The notes below the pieces were generated by a model that worked only from the letters and a program-made list of their open reading frames with translations, was not told the DNA's origin and searched no databases. From contig JAHECO010000010.1 in assembly GCA_024641705.1 (NCBI GenBank), positions 37,228 through 101,227 of the forward strand: a DNA stretch of 64,000 bases, given 5' to 3'. The DNA is from Candidatus Kryptoniota bacterium. GTDB taxonomy: Bacteria > Bacteroidota > Ignavibacteria > Kryptoniales > JAKASW01. The position numbers and the translations under genes are program-made. Positions 50,875 through 59,266 of this stretch are shown here, piece by piece (position 1 is the first letter of the stretch; the number at the start of each line of letters is the position of its first letter).

Positions 50875-51221
50875 CTGTCGGCCTTCCGCCTTGCTCTGGT
50901 TATCAGTCTCCTCAGCCATGGCGGCGGTTCACAAAGGCAAGACGACTCCGGATAAATCCCTTTGCGACACATGAAGAAATGTGCGCCGATCAGGGTCAGG
51001 AAGAGAAAGATGCCGATCAGATCTGCCAAAGATAAAGCGGGCCGGGAATTCGCGACGGGAGACGAACCGGTTCTGCCCACCGTGTTCTGGCCGGAGACGG
51101 CGGCCAGGGCCGCGGTCGGAGTAACGGTACCTGAATAACCTGCGTGATTATGTCGTGCAAAACCGGCCGGATTCAGAAGCAGGACAACTGCCACCGTTGT
51201 ACAGAGCACCCTTCCAATCAT
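50871..51221 (-). CDS. small exported membrane protein between Hmc operon and peptidase, unknown function
   Basis: 116 residues. A signal peptide (~1-22) is followed by a His-containing, low-complexity periplasmic stretch (RHNHAGYSG..., Thr/Ala/Ser rich) and one transmembrane helix (~66-84, LADLIGIFLFLTLIGAHFF). A Cys-containing basic tail follows (MCRKGIYPESSCLCEPP, RRLITRARRK). I do not recognise a family. It shares an upstream promoter module with the Hmc-like operon, so it could be an HmcD-type small subunit or accessory protein. Its last codons touch a MITE-like element, so the original C-terminus may have changed. Confidence 0.5.
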   Translation of the reverse strand: MIGRVLCTTVAVVLLLNPAGFARHNHAGYSGTVTPTAALAAVSGQNTVGRTGSSPVANSRPALSLADLIGIFLFLTLIGAHFFMCRKGIYPESSCLCEPPPWLRRLITRARRKADS

Positions 51222-51400
51222 CGTCGATTCTCCTTAAGAAGGAAGCTGGATGCTGCGACAATCTCCAACAGGACAACCGGGATCAACACTTTGTCACTCA
51301 GCCACTTCAGACTTCTTTTTGGATTTTAAATTCATCCAAATACGACTTTCAAAAGACCAGAATGCCGATATGTCATCGATATTCATAGGAGTATGCTTCC

Positions 51401-51466
51401 CAAGAAATTAGAATAGGCGAAAAGATGGAACAAACGGATATAATCTGTTGTATCCAAGATGTGTCT
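51401..51466 (-). promoter_or_regulatory. second copy of the promoter module, upstream of the small membrane gene
   Basis: Minus strand: box AGACACATCTTGGATACAA (51466-51448), identical over 19 bases to the copy at 50639-50621; 13 bp; TTTG (51434-51431); 20 bp; TAATTTC (51410-51404) within TCTAATTTCTTG (51412-51401), identical over 12 bases. It lies ~180 bp before the small membrane gene at 51221. Conservation of spacing with diverged intervening sequence argues for function. Confidence 0.6.
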
Positions 51467-51480
51467 GATCGAATGCAGCT

Positions 51481-51510
51481 GTAACGAAAAGGGGGAGCCG
51501 AAGCTCCCCC
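51481..51510 (-). terminator. rho-independent terminator of the C1 peptidase gene
   Basis: GGGGGAGC (51491-51498) and GCTCCCCC (51503-51510) make a perfect eight-base stem. On the minus strand the loop is a stable TTCG and the stem is followed by TTTTCG. It lies 39 bp beyond the peptidase stop and is a textbook intrinsic terminator for that gene. Confidence 0.85.
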
Positions 51511-51548
51511 AATCTGGGCCGAAAACGCGGCGATTGTGCCGATGCCGG

Positions 51549-52781
51549 TTATTTGTTCATCTCACCGACTATCTCTGGAATCGCACTCTTCGGAAGCATA
51601 ACTCCGAGCATCTTCAGTTTAACATAGTCCTCGCTGTAGAAATAGTAGCCTGGATGGGTGCTGTTTCTCGATCCCGAGCCCGAGTCCTTGATCAGATACC
51701 AATCCTTACCGTCCTTATGGGTATAGCCGATAAGATGAATTCCATGGTCATCGGTCGTCGTTCGGTTATAGAACCTGAAGATCCGCGCGCTCGCATCTAT
51801 GTATTGCGACGGAATATCGAAGGTCGGCACTACTGCAATTCCTGCGTGCCCATCTATCCCGGGTTCCGAGACATCGCCCCATATCGCCATCGTGCAACCA
51901 GACCTGACGGCGTGTTTGATGGCGCCCATGAATTCACCCAGGGTGACGTTGAAGTAGTCTTTGCTGTGCCACCAGTTGTCCGGCACGTTGTACTCGACCC
52001 ATGTATGGTATGGACGATCCGAAAACGAGACAAGCGCGACGTAATCGTCGAGATTCAATTTTACGACATCTTCGAAATACTCTTTCGGCGTCATCAGCTT
52101 GCCGTCTACGTCGATTTTCTCGGGTGGTACCCCCATGTAATGATTCAGAATAGACTTAACCGTGCTCTCGACCACGCCCTCATCCCACGCATCCGAGGCT
52201 TTCACAGACTTCAGGTATGAATCGAGCTCGGCAAACATTTTGGAGTGATCATGAAAGGGTTGTCCGGGCAATAATCCTGTGTAATCTTTTTCGGGAACAA
52301 CACCGTGATCTTTCCATGCACGGAGTACGGCATTTGCTTCCGAACCTTCGCCGAACTCCTGGTTCCCTCTGGACCGAACATATCCAAGCGCTTTCTCGAC
52401 ATATTCCCAATAGACGGTATACATCTCGGAGAACTTCATCTCTCTCTTCGTCAGTCGGCATACTTCGGATTCAAGGAAGGAAGTCGTCGAAAAACACCAG
52501 CATGTTCCAGTATTGCCCTGGGATATCGGCGGATTATGCCAGTACTGAGTGAAATCGTCTACCGACTTCGGCGCGTCGTAACGGCTGAAATCGGGCCGGA
52601 TTACTTTTTCGGGGCTTGCCTCCTTTGGATGATAGTACTTCTCAAGAGAAGCTTTGATGGAGTCATAAAACTCGTTCCTGGGTTGGACAAATAGAGCGGT
52701 ATCGCGATGCGCAATTTGGGAAAATGAATTCCCACAGAGTGTCAGAAGAACAAACAATGAGATTGTACTGAAAGCTTTCAT
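51549..52781 (-). CDS. secreted C1-family (bleomycin hydrolase/PepC-like) cysteine peptidase
   Basis: 410 residues. Signal peptide 1-21 (MKAFSTISLFVLLTLCGNSFS). The papain-fold core has the oxyanion Gln88 and catalytic Cys94 in QGNTGTCWCFSTTS, and His in DDHGIHLIGYTH (~346). The third position, normally Asn in KNSWG, reads LIKDSGSGS with Asp366, a non-standard residue that also changes the NSWG context. Length and insertions follow the aminopeptidase-C branch, but export to the periplasm differs from cytoplasmic PepC. An AGAGGT site precedes the ATG and a strong terminator follows. It is transcribed alone. Activity is likely but not certain because of the Asp. Confidence 0.83.
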   Translation of the reverse strand: MKAFSTISLFVLLTLCGNSFSQIAHRDTALFVQPRNEFYDSIKASLEKYYHPKEASPEKVIRPDFSRYDAPKSVDDFTQYWHNPPISQGNTGTCWCFSTTSFLESEVCRLTKREMKFSEMYTVYWEYVEKALGYVRSRGNQEFGEGSEANAVLRAWKDHGVVPEKDYTGLLPGQPFHDHSKMFAELDSYLKSVKASDAWDEGVVESTVKSILNHYMGVPPEKIDVDGKLMTPKEYFEDVVKLNLDDYVALVSFSDRPYHTWVEYNVPDNWWHSKDYFNVTLGEFMGAIKHAVRSGCTMAIWGDVSEPGIDGHAGIAVVPTFDIPSQYIDASARIFRFYNRTTTDDHGIHLIGYTHKDGKDWYLIKDSGSGSRNSTHPGYYFYSEDYVKLKMLGVMLPKSAIPEIVGEMNK

Positions 52782-53171
52782 AGCTGCTACCTCTGGTGAT
52801 TAACTGATGTAAGTTTTTGATGATGGAAGGAGAGCCGATGCACTGCGGATGTCTGCGCGGATCAATCATTCCCGAGAGAAATCTCAGATGGGATTCTGCA
52901 ATTCTGTGAGTCTCCGCTATCGGGACTGACCACAACAGTCGGCATGATACACCTGCTTTTAATGGAAAAAATTTATCCGGTTTGGGAAGAAATGTCAAAC
53001 CCTATCATGGACCCGGCCGCAGGAGGCTGCTCTGAGTCCAGTCGAATGTCATCTATTGCAGTAGAACCGAAAGCAGCAAGGTCGCCTGCTGAGACCGGGA
53101 GGTCTGACATACTCGGGACCGCATACCAACGGGACATTTGACAGTGCCTCCTGCTGGTGCCGCGTCAGGCT
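52782..53171. other. spacer upstream of the peptidase gene
   Basis: 390 bp with no supported coding sequence. It follows the 3' end of the mannosidase gene on the minus strand and must contain the peptidase promoter. I see no clear repeat, hairpin with T-run, or match to the 19-bp promoter box found at 50.6 and 51.4 kb. Confidence 0.45.
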
Positions 53172-54977
53172 TCATTTAAACTCAAATGTCTCTATTGCGT
53201 TATGGCCGAGTTTGATTTGTATCCGGTCGTTTCTTACAGGAAGAGTGCCTTCCTCCGATTCGATTAAATTCGTTTGCCTGGCCTGATGAATGGCGTTGAA
53301 ACTTCTGAAACTTACTGTTCTGTCCTTCCCCTCCATATCGACGATCCGCGCTATCACCTCGTTTCGGTCATCGGCTTTCTTCACTGTCGACACGAGCACG
53401 TGCGCACTGTCCGTGCGGAAAAAACTCATTGATTCGGGAAGCGAAGCATCGGCGTAACGCTGATCGGCCCAGACACCCATCAGATTCTCATTTGCACCGC
53501 GACCGAAGGCGGCGCCGTCGAGCCACCCCGGCTTGTGGGAAGTAATGGAGAACCGGAAGTGGTGGTCCCCCGTCTGTAAATACTCGTTGCCCTCGGGGTG
53601 GCAGCTCCTCCTTGACGCGAGAAGGATCGGCTGCAAGATCGGGTACGTGGTAGATGTGTCGGTAGGATCGATCCAGTCGGCCGCGGCCACGGACGAACTC
53701 ATCGTCACTCCGAAACTGGACCCGCTCGCGCTGATCCAGTTCTGAATACTTCTCGGGTGAACTTCACTGCAGGGCGTCGTATAGCGTTCACCTGCGGCGT
53801 CGGCTATCTCACCCTTTCCAACTTCCACTGCGCCGAATGGGACTTCGTAGGCAACCCGGCCGTGGGTCATGTTCAGCGGCAGCGCCATCCTGAATTCACG
53901 GTAGAGCACGCCCTGCCAGTTCAGCAGCGCCACATCGAAGTCAATTCTCTTCAGCTGATGGTAGACCCTGACGCGCTCGTCCACCACGGCATAACGAATC
54001 TGCCGGCGATATTCGTACGTGGTATAAACATCTCCGTTCTCAATCACCTTCCAATCGGTCTTGTAGTTTCCGGTCCGGTCGAAACCCGCCGTGTCGGGCT
54101 GCTGGATATCGGCAAATTCACCGGCACCGTTCCCCTCTGAATGCATCGTAAAAACTTCGCCCGCCGCGAACTTCCTGGAATTGACAAGCTCGACATTCAG
54201 CTGTTTGTCAAAGATAGACGACAGGCCGCCGTTTGTGAATTTCAGTTTGTAGAATCTGGTTTCCGCTTCGCCGGTGAACGGAGAAGCCTCCTGCCGGTCA
54301 GGCCTCTTCTCTGCCCGCATGTAGAATGTTTCGTAACCGATAGGCGGAACGTTGTCCGCGACAAAATGTATTTTCGCCGTCCTGATCGAGCCGTCGGAGT
54401 AGTCCCTTCTGTGGCTAAGCTGCGACTTAACCTCCGCTCCTTTGGCATCGAACAGTCTTATGCCGGCGGCCTGGCCCTCACCGAACCTGACATCGATCGA
54501 CACTGGATCACTTCTGTCCGCGTTCATGCCGTTGAACACAACGAGGGGCCGGCCTTCTTTCGGGTTGGTGAGAATTTTAGAAGCTAACTCATCCAGGTTT
54601 TCGTGAAGGATCTTCTCACCTTCGCTTCTGGCAAAATCAAACTTCCGCCGGAAGAGATCGTCGGTAATGTCCCCGTGTTTACCGCCCCAACCGTGGTCGG
54701 GAAACACCTTCGCTTCCCAGGCTTTTTTTAGTCCGGCTTCCGGGTAATTTCTAAATGTACCGTCGACGAGGGCGTTGGCGGTGGCAAACTTTTCGGCCTC
54801 AGTGAGGAGTATGTCTCCCTGCCGGCTTGCCGTCAGCGCTTTTTCGTGTGAAGGACCATGAATGTAAACCCAGACATCCGGGCGCTCGCCGGAAATACTC
54901 TTCAGCTTTGGTCTCGCGGAAAGCAGGGCGCTGAAAAATTCCGGCGCGGTCGCAATCTTAAACTTCGGCAGACTCAC
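53172..54977 (-). pseudogene. C-terminal half of a frameshifted GH38 alpha-mannosidase
   Basis: 601 codons beginning in a GTGA overlap with the stop of the N-terminal half. It encodes the rest of the GH38 catalytic region (VWVYIHGPSHEKALTASRQGD, FPDHGWGGKHGDITDDLFRRKF) and the C-terminal beta-domains (RPLVVFNGMNADRSDPVSI, DVALLNWQGVLYREFRMALPL). It has no signal peptide or good ribosome site of its own. The catalytic nucleophile and metal ligands are in the other half, so this part alone cannot be a complete enzyme. Adding one G to the G7 tract would fuse the halves in frame into a protein of about 1,220 residues. Confidence 0.82.
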
Positions 54978-56839
54978 CGGTACCAGATTGCCCCCCCATC
55001 CTGCCGTTCACTTACATCGTCCCATTCATTAATAAGCCGGCTGTAATCTTTAGCCGGACTCATGTCCCAGTCGGACAGGACGGGCATGATCGGGGAGGCC
55101 GTTTCCGGCGAGTAGAATTCCTGCCAGTAGAGAGAATTCGACGCCAAATAACCGGAGGCCGCATAGAATCCTTTTTGAAGAGGCGTGAAAGCATCGGCAT
55201 AATGGCCGGGCGAGAACATTGTGACGTACGAGCCGTCGGGACTGTACCATCTGTACAGTCCCTTTTCCATGCGGCTGATCATCATATATTTTACGCCCGC
55301 CCTGCTCAGTATCTGCATCATTTGGGGCGTCCTACCGGGAACGTCCTCGCTCCAATATACGGTTGCGTCATACCCCAGCTCATCCTTCAGCCATTTCTTG
55401 CCGAAGTAAAGCTGGCGTGCCAGCGATTCACCCGAATACATATCCTCATAGGGCTGGGTAAAGTTAGCACCGCAGGAAATGCGACCATCGGCAAGCATTT
55501 CCTTCACGATATTCTTCTCGCCCGGATGACGCCTGATAAATTCGTGGAGCATAAGCGATTCCTCCAGATCGAAGCGGTAGCTCGTGTCGATCTGAGCCTT
55601 ATGCAGCAAGGGAGTCAGCAGCATCGTGTCGCGATCTATCTCGCATTTCGCCGGCGAGTCCATCCATGCGATGTCCTGATGACTGGAGTTCATCAGGTAT
55701 ATTTTCCCCCGGCTCAGGTTAGAATCCGATAACAGCACCATGTCGGAGACGAGTTTGGGCCGGTAGCTGCGCTGGGCGGTGATCTCTATTCTACCACCTT
55801 CATCTTTACTCTCGTTGACCAGGATGGAGTTTTCCAAAAGGCAGGTCGTTCTCGAATCCTCGCCAAGCGACTTGATTACGAAGACTTTTCCATGTGCATC
55901 CGTCAGAGCGAACGACCTGTTCAAGGCGGAAAGCGGGAGGTTGAACTCTCCGACCACCTGGTCGTTTCGCCGGGTCAGGCGGGTCTCCTTGCGATCGTTA
56001 CCGGAGACGACATTCACGGTTTCATCGGCCACCGTGACAGCCGCCTGGACGCTAGCTGCAAGCACGTCGCCCTTTCTCTGCAGATCGATCTCCATCCACG
56101 CGTCGTTCGCCACCGAATTGTGCAGGTAGGACAGTGCATCGCGAGCCTGGAACACAATGATCCAGGTGCTTTGATTCTCGGCCCTCCCGGTGATGCTTAT
56201 GACCTGCCCCGCCCCTTTACGCAACCACGATGCAGGAGCCATCAGGGACATATATCCGTGTGCGTCGCCGTATTGGTCGGTTTGGACCGTCGTGAACGCA
56301 AGCCTTCCGCCGTCGCCGGTTGTCAATTGCCAGTTCTTCCGGTTCGACGCCGCGATCTCAAAACGCTTCACTCCATTGACATTGACATCGAACGTCCCCG
56401 GCTGCGCAGTCAAATTGACGGCAGCCATCCACAAGAAGCCGGCTTCGTTTTGACCCCAGTCAGCCGGAAGTTTCGCAGTCTCCCATTGAATCGTCATCTT
56501 CCCGTCGGTGCAGCGGGTAAGCAAACCTTTCGACACATCGCTTCGAAGACTGAAGTAGGAAAACTGGTTTCCTCCCAGGTTTTTCTCAAAGCCCTCGTAC
56601 CAGCCTTTCGTGTTTCCCGAGAGTTCCAGCACTTCCTTGATCTGTCCGAAGGCGGCAGCCTGAAAGCCTGTGCCAATGAGAAGTACTGTCAGGATGAGCG
56701 CCCCGATAATGATGCGACTCCATTGCCGGCCGTGCAGGGGCTTGCTGTATCTCCTGACCGGCACTCTCGACGCGCGGCGGCGCCGGATGCAGATCGACGT
56801 ATCTATGAAACCGCCCAGGAGATTATCGGTGTCAGTCAT
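54974..56839 (-). pseudogene. N-terminal half of a frameshifted GH38 alpha-mannosidase
   Basis: 621 codons. A basic cytoplasmic start and a membrane helix (~42-64) are followed by a galactose-binding-like beta region (~65-360). The GH38 catalytic domain has the metal-binding SSHQDIAWMDSP (His387, Asp389) and the nucleophile region VYWSEDVPGRTPQMM (Asp499). Reading stops in GAIWYR just after a run of seven Gs on the minus strand (54997-54991). With eight Gs the frame would continue as GGGNLVPVSLPKF into the downstream half. Causes could be a real mutation, phase variation, -1 slippage on the G-tract, or an assembly error in the homopolymer. The intact enzyme would hydrolyse alpha-mannosides outside the cytoplasm. 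Confidence 0.82.
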
Positions 56840-57163
56840 GTTTCATTCCTTTCTCAATTGCCGTTTCAGTTTATACTCATCGGGCGTGAACACCGAAGGG
56901 AAGACATGCACCACACGACCGGCCCTTGCGAAATTAGTGATCCAGCCGAGAAATAACAAACTTTTGCGAACATAAGCGCCCGGACCTAGATTGCTTTGGG
57001 CAACGCCCATCGCGGTAACGACTGTCTTGCTACGTACAAACATTGGTAAGGTTTTGGTGGGTGAAGTACCTGGTGGTATGAGGCGGTACCGATGTTCGTG
57101 GGGAAATGAAGGTGCCGGGTCAGGCCGGGGGGCCGACAAGCCGGTTGCCTTCGAAATGCTCTC
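56840..57163. other. spacer with TGGTA-rich repeat, upstream of the mannosidase gene
   Basis: 324 bp between the regulator gene and the mannosidase start. Positions 57036-57098 (CAAACATTGGTAAGGTTTTGG, then TGGTGGTA and GGTACC) align without gaps, about 70% identical, to 58087-58149 (CAAACACTGGTAACGTTTTGG ...). The pair may be a dispersed repeat or related binding sites. No gene is supported in this stretch. Confidence 0.45.
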
Positions 57164-57574
57164 TCAACTTTCGGTTGGATTCACTACGACTTCGTTACCG
57201 TCCTTCTGAAGACGCAAGCCGAGAGCACTTGAGACTTTCTCTTTCAGCACATTCTGATCGACCGGCTTCACAAGAAAATCATTTACGCCCAAGGTAGCGG
57301 CCTTCATAACATTGTTCAGGTCGCCGAACGCGGTGAGGATAATTACCGGCGTGCCCCTATTCGAGCCTTCCGAACGGATACGTCGTAGAACCTCGAACCC
57401 GTCTATCTCAGGCATCATGAGGTCCAGGAGGATTACATCGAACTTCGATTTATCCGAATGCTTGAGCGCCTCAGTTCCGTTAGCGGCAGTCGAAACTTCA
57501 AACCCCATCTTTCTGAGGTGAATTTCGATAAGTCTTCTTATCATCGAAACGTCGTCTGCAAGCAATGCTTTCAT
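57164..57574 (-). CDS. CheY-like single-domain response regulator
   Basis: 136 residues, one receiver domain with a full set of key residues: Asp7-Asp8 (LLADDVS), Asp51 (VILLDLMMPEIDG), Thr81 (IILTAF) and Lys103 (FLVKPVD). A short C-terminal extension (LRLQKDGNEVVVNPTES) has no DNA-binding domain. It should work through protein contacts. It is monocistronic or leads into the mannosidase transcript, 324 bp away; no kinase gene is adjacent. It contrasts with the degenerate regulator at 13.5 kb. Its partner cannot be named. Confidence 0.9.
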   Translation of the reverse strand: MKALLADDVSMIRRLIEIHLRKMGFEVSTAANGTEALKHSDKSKFDVILLDLMMPEIDGFEVLRRIRSEGSNRGTPVIILTAFGDLNNVMKAATLGVNDFLVKPVDQNVLKEKVSSALGLRLQKDGNEVVVNPTES

Positions 57575-58272
57575 ATCTTCACATTACGCTTATCTAATCA
57601 TAGAATTCCCGAGGCTGTGCGGCCATGGGTTTATGAAAAAAAGGTCTTGATGTTCAACGTCACGTCGGTGACTATAGAAGCTGTTCCTATTTCATGGGGC
57701 AGATTCATCGATCGCTCAAAAGCTTTCGGTCCTAGCCCAAAGGCTCCGTTGTACTTCGGTTCCCTTTTGTGAATTTCAACAACTCTGGAATTTTGCCAAC
57801 GCCTCAATCACTAGCAAGTTACTCATCCGCTCAGGCATTGGCAAACCGATATGGAATAATACTTTAAGAAATGCCCAAAACGTACCATATTTCAAGGAAG
57901 CGGAGGGGGCGGAATTGTCGAAGACCCGGCTTGCCTCGCGAGACGTGGTCGTAGATCCCGTTTACGGGGGTAGACGCACTGGACTCAAAATCCGAAAACT
58001 AGCTGTACCATGATACAAAAAGCTCGGATCTAAAACGATTTGGGCATTTTTATTTTTGCATCACGGTAAGAATTACCTGGTTTGAACCAAACACTGGTAA
58101 CGTTTTGGTTACTCTGGTATATGGTGGTACAGTGTGGTACCCGCTGTCGTTATGATTTGGTGACTCCTGCAAAACAAAAAACCCGTCACAGGTTTATTAC
58201 TCCTGAGACGGGTTGATGTATAGACCAGAAACCGATTGGGGAGACTTTCAGTCGTGCCCCCTTTGCATCAAT
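57575..58272. other. 698-bp intergenic region with repeat and terminator
   Basis: Between the pilus operon and the CheY-like gene. It holds the intrinsic terminator of the pilus operon (58171-58213) and the second copy of the TGGTA-rich repeat (58087-58149), which contains GTAAC-GTTTTG-GTTAC as an internal palindrome. Additional GTACCAT words occur near 57883 and 58003. No credible gene is seen in any frame. Promoter elements for the regulator should lie near 57580-57680. Confidence 0.5.
58171..58213 (-). terminator. rho-independent terminator of the pilus/secretion operon
   Basis: ACCCGTCACAGG (58181-58192) and CCTGAGACGGGT (58202-58213) form a 12-base stem with one mismatch. On the minus strand it is followed directly by TTTTTTGTTTT (58180-58171). 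It lies ~60 bp after the PilP-like stop and ends that operon. Confidence 0.85.
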
Positions 58273-58749
58273 TCATCTGACCAATGTCCAACTCGTATCT
58301 TTGTCTTGGTAGCGGTATACCACCTCTTTATCTGCCACTTTCAATATCTTGACGCCCTCAAGCGTGTCGCCCTCCGAAAGGAAATAGGTCTCACCTGACC
58401 GACCGTCCAGAATCGCTGTTCTTTTCCCATCGCCAAGGATCACTCCTGCAAGCGAAACAGGAGGCGGAGTCCAAAGGTGAACAATCAGCGGTACGGGGTT
58501 GCGCGTCTTTTTCACTTTTGGAGCCGGTGTGAAATAAGCAAAGGGATCACGCACTCTCGCGTTGAAATTGAAATGTTCGCTATGAGGACTTTTCTGGTCA
58601 GAGATAGCCTGCGAACCCGACTCGGAAACTTCTCCGGCAGCCTTCTTAATAAACAGTTGATATCCGATTCGACCCCAGATGGCTGCCAGTAGGAAACCGA
58701 GCATCCACACGAGAAGCCTTGTATGTTTTAGCCTAATAATATCCTTCAT
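58273..58749 (-). CDS. PilP/GspC-like inner-membrane protein
   Basis: 158 residues. One transmembrane helix (~12-30) anchors a periplasmic linker rich in Pro/Lys and a small beta-domain: SLAGVILGDGKRTAILDG, ETYFLSEGDTLEGVKILKVADKEVVYRYQD. This is the HR/PilP fold that contacts the N-domains of the secretin. It is the last gene of the operon and overlaps the PilO-like gene by 17 bp. GspC and PilP are hard to tell apart at this length; the operon context of PilM-N-O favours PilP. Confidence 0.78.
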   Translation of the reverse strand: MKDIIRLKHTRLLVWMLGFLLAAIWGRIGYQLFIKKAAGEVSESGSQAISDQKSPHSEHFNFNARVRDPFAYFTPAPKVKKTRNPVPLIVHLWTPPPVSLAGVILGDGKRTAILDGRSGETYFLSEGDTLEGVKILKVADKEVVYRYQDKDTSWTLVR

Positions 58750-59266
58750 AGAGGGACGCGGTCGCTTGAATGGTGGTCTTTAGGGTCGCTTCGCCTATTG
58801 GATCTGAGGTTATCTCAACGGTTCTTATGTCAAAAGGGATCGTCTCCTTTTCGAGTCCATCGATCAGTGACCCAACCTGACCAAATCTCGAGACGACGAG
58901 GATGCTGAAATCGAATTCCTTTGACTGACCTATCGTCGCTTCCTTTCCTGGGGAGAATGCCTTCACTGTTACGTTACATCGGTGAGCATTGTCAGTGACA
59001 CACTGAATGACTCCGATTTGGTTCTGCTCGTAACCGCGTCGTGCTGTGAGTAACTTTCGCGAGAGTGAGTCCCTTTCCAGAGTAAGCAACTTCAATCTTT
59101 GCCTTAACGAAGCAGGATCTAGGTCTCTGGCTTCCCGGGCACTTATGTCTCTATATGTCCAAAGAGTCTGATCGTAACGAGCATACACTTCCGTCAGGAG
59201 CAAGTAGGCAAAGACAAAGCTAAACAAGCCGGTTAAAATCAGATAGGGCCTTTTCATTCCCGACAA
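58733..59266 (-). CDS. PilO/GspM-like inner-membrane assembly protein
   Basis: 177 residues. An N-terminal transmembrane helix (~9-25) is followed by a coiled coil (~50-85, LRQRLKLLTLERDSLSRKLLTARRGYEQN) and a ferredoxin-like fold (FDFSILVVSRFGQVGSLIDGLEKETIPFDIRTVEI). This is the PilO arrangement. It would pair with the PilN part of the upstream fusion to form the inner-membrane platform. It overlaps the upstream gene by 13 bp. Confidence 0.78.
   Translation of the reverse strand: MSGMKRPYLILTGLFSFVFAYLLLTEVYARYDQTLWTYRDISAREARDLDPASLRQRLKLLTLERDSLSRKLLTARRGYEQNQIGVIQCVTDNAHRCNVTVKAFSPGKEATIGQSKEFDFSILVVSRFGQVGSLIDGLEKETIPFDIRTVEITSDPIGEATLKTTIQATASLYEGYY

Noticed and set aside
56843-57139. 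98-codon minus-strand frame upstream of the mannosidase
   Set aside because: No family resemblance, Pro/Arg-rich start, and it overlaps a repeat-rich spacer.
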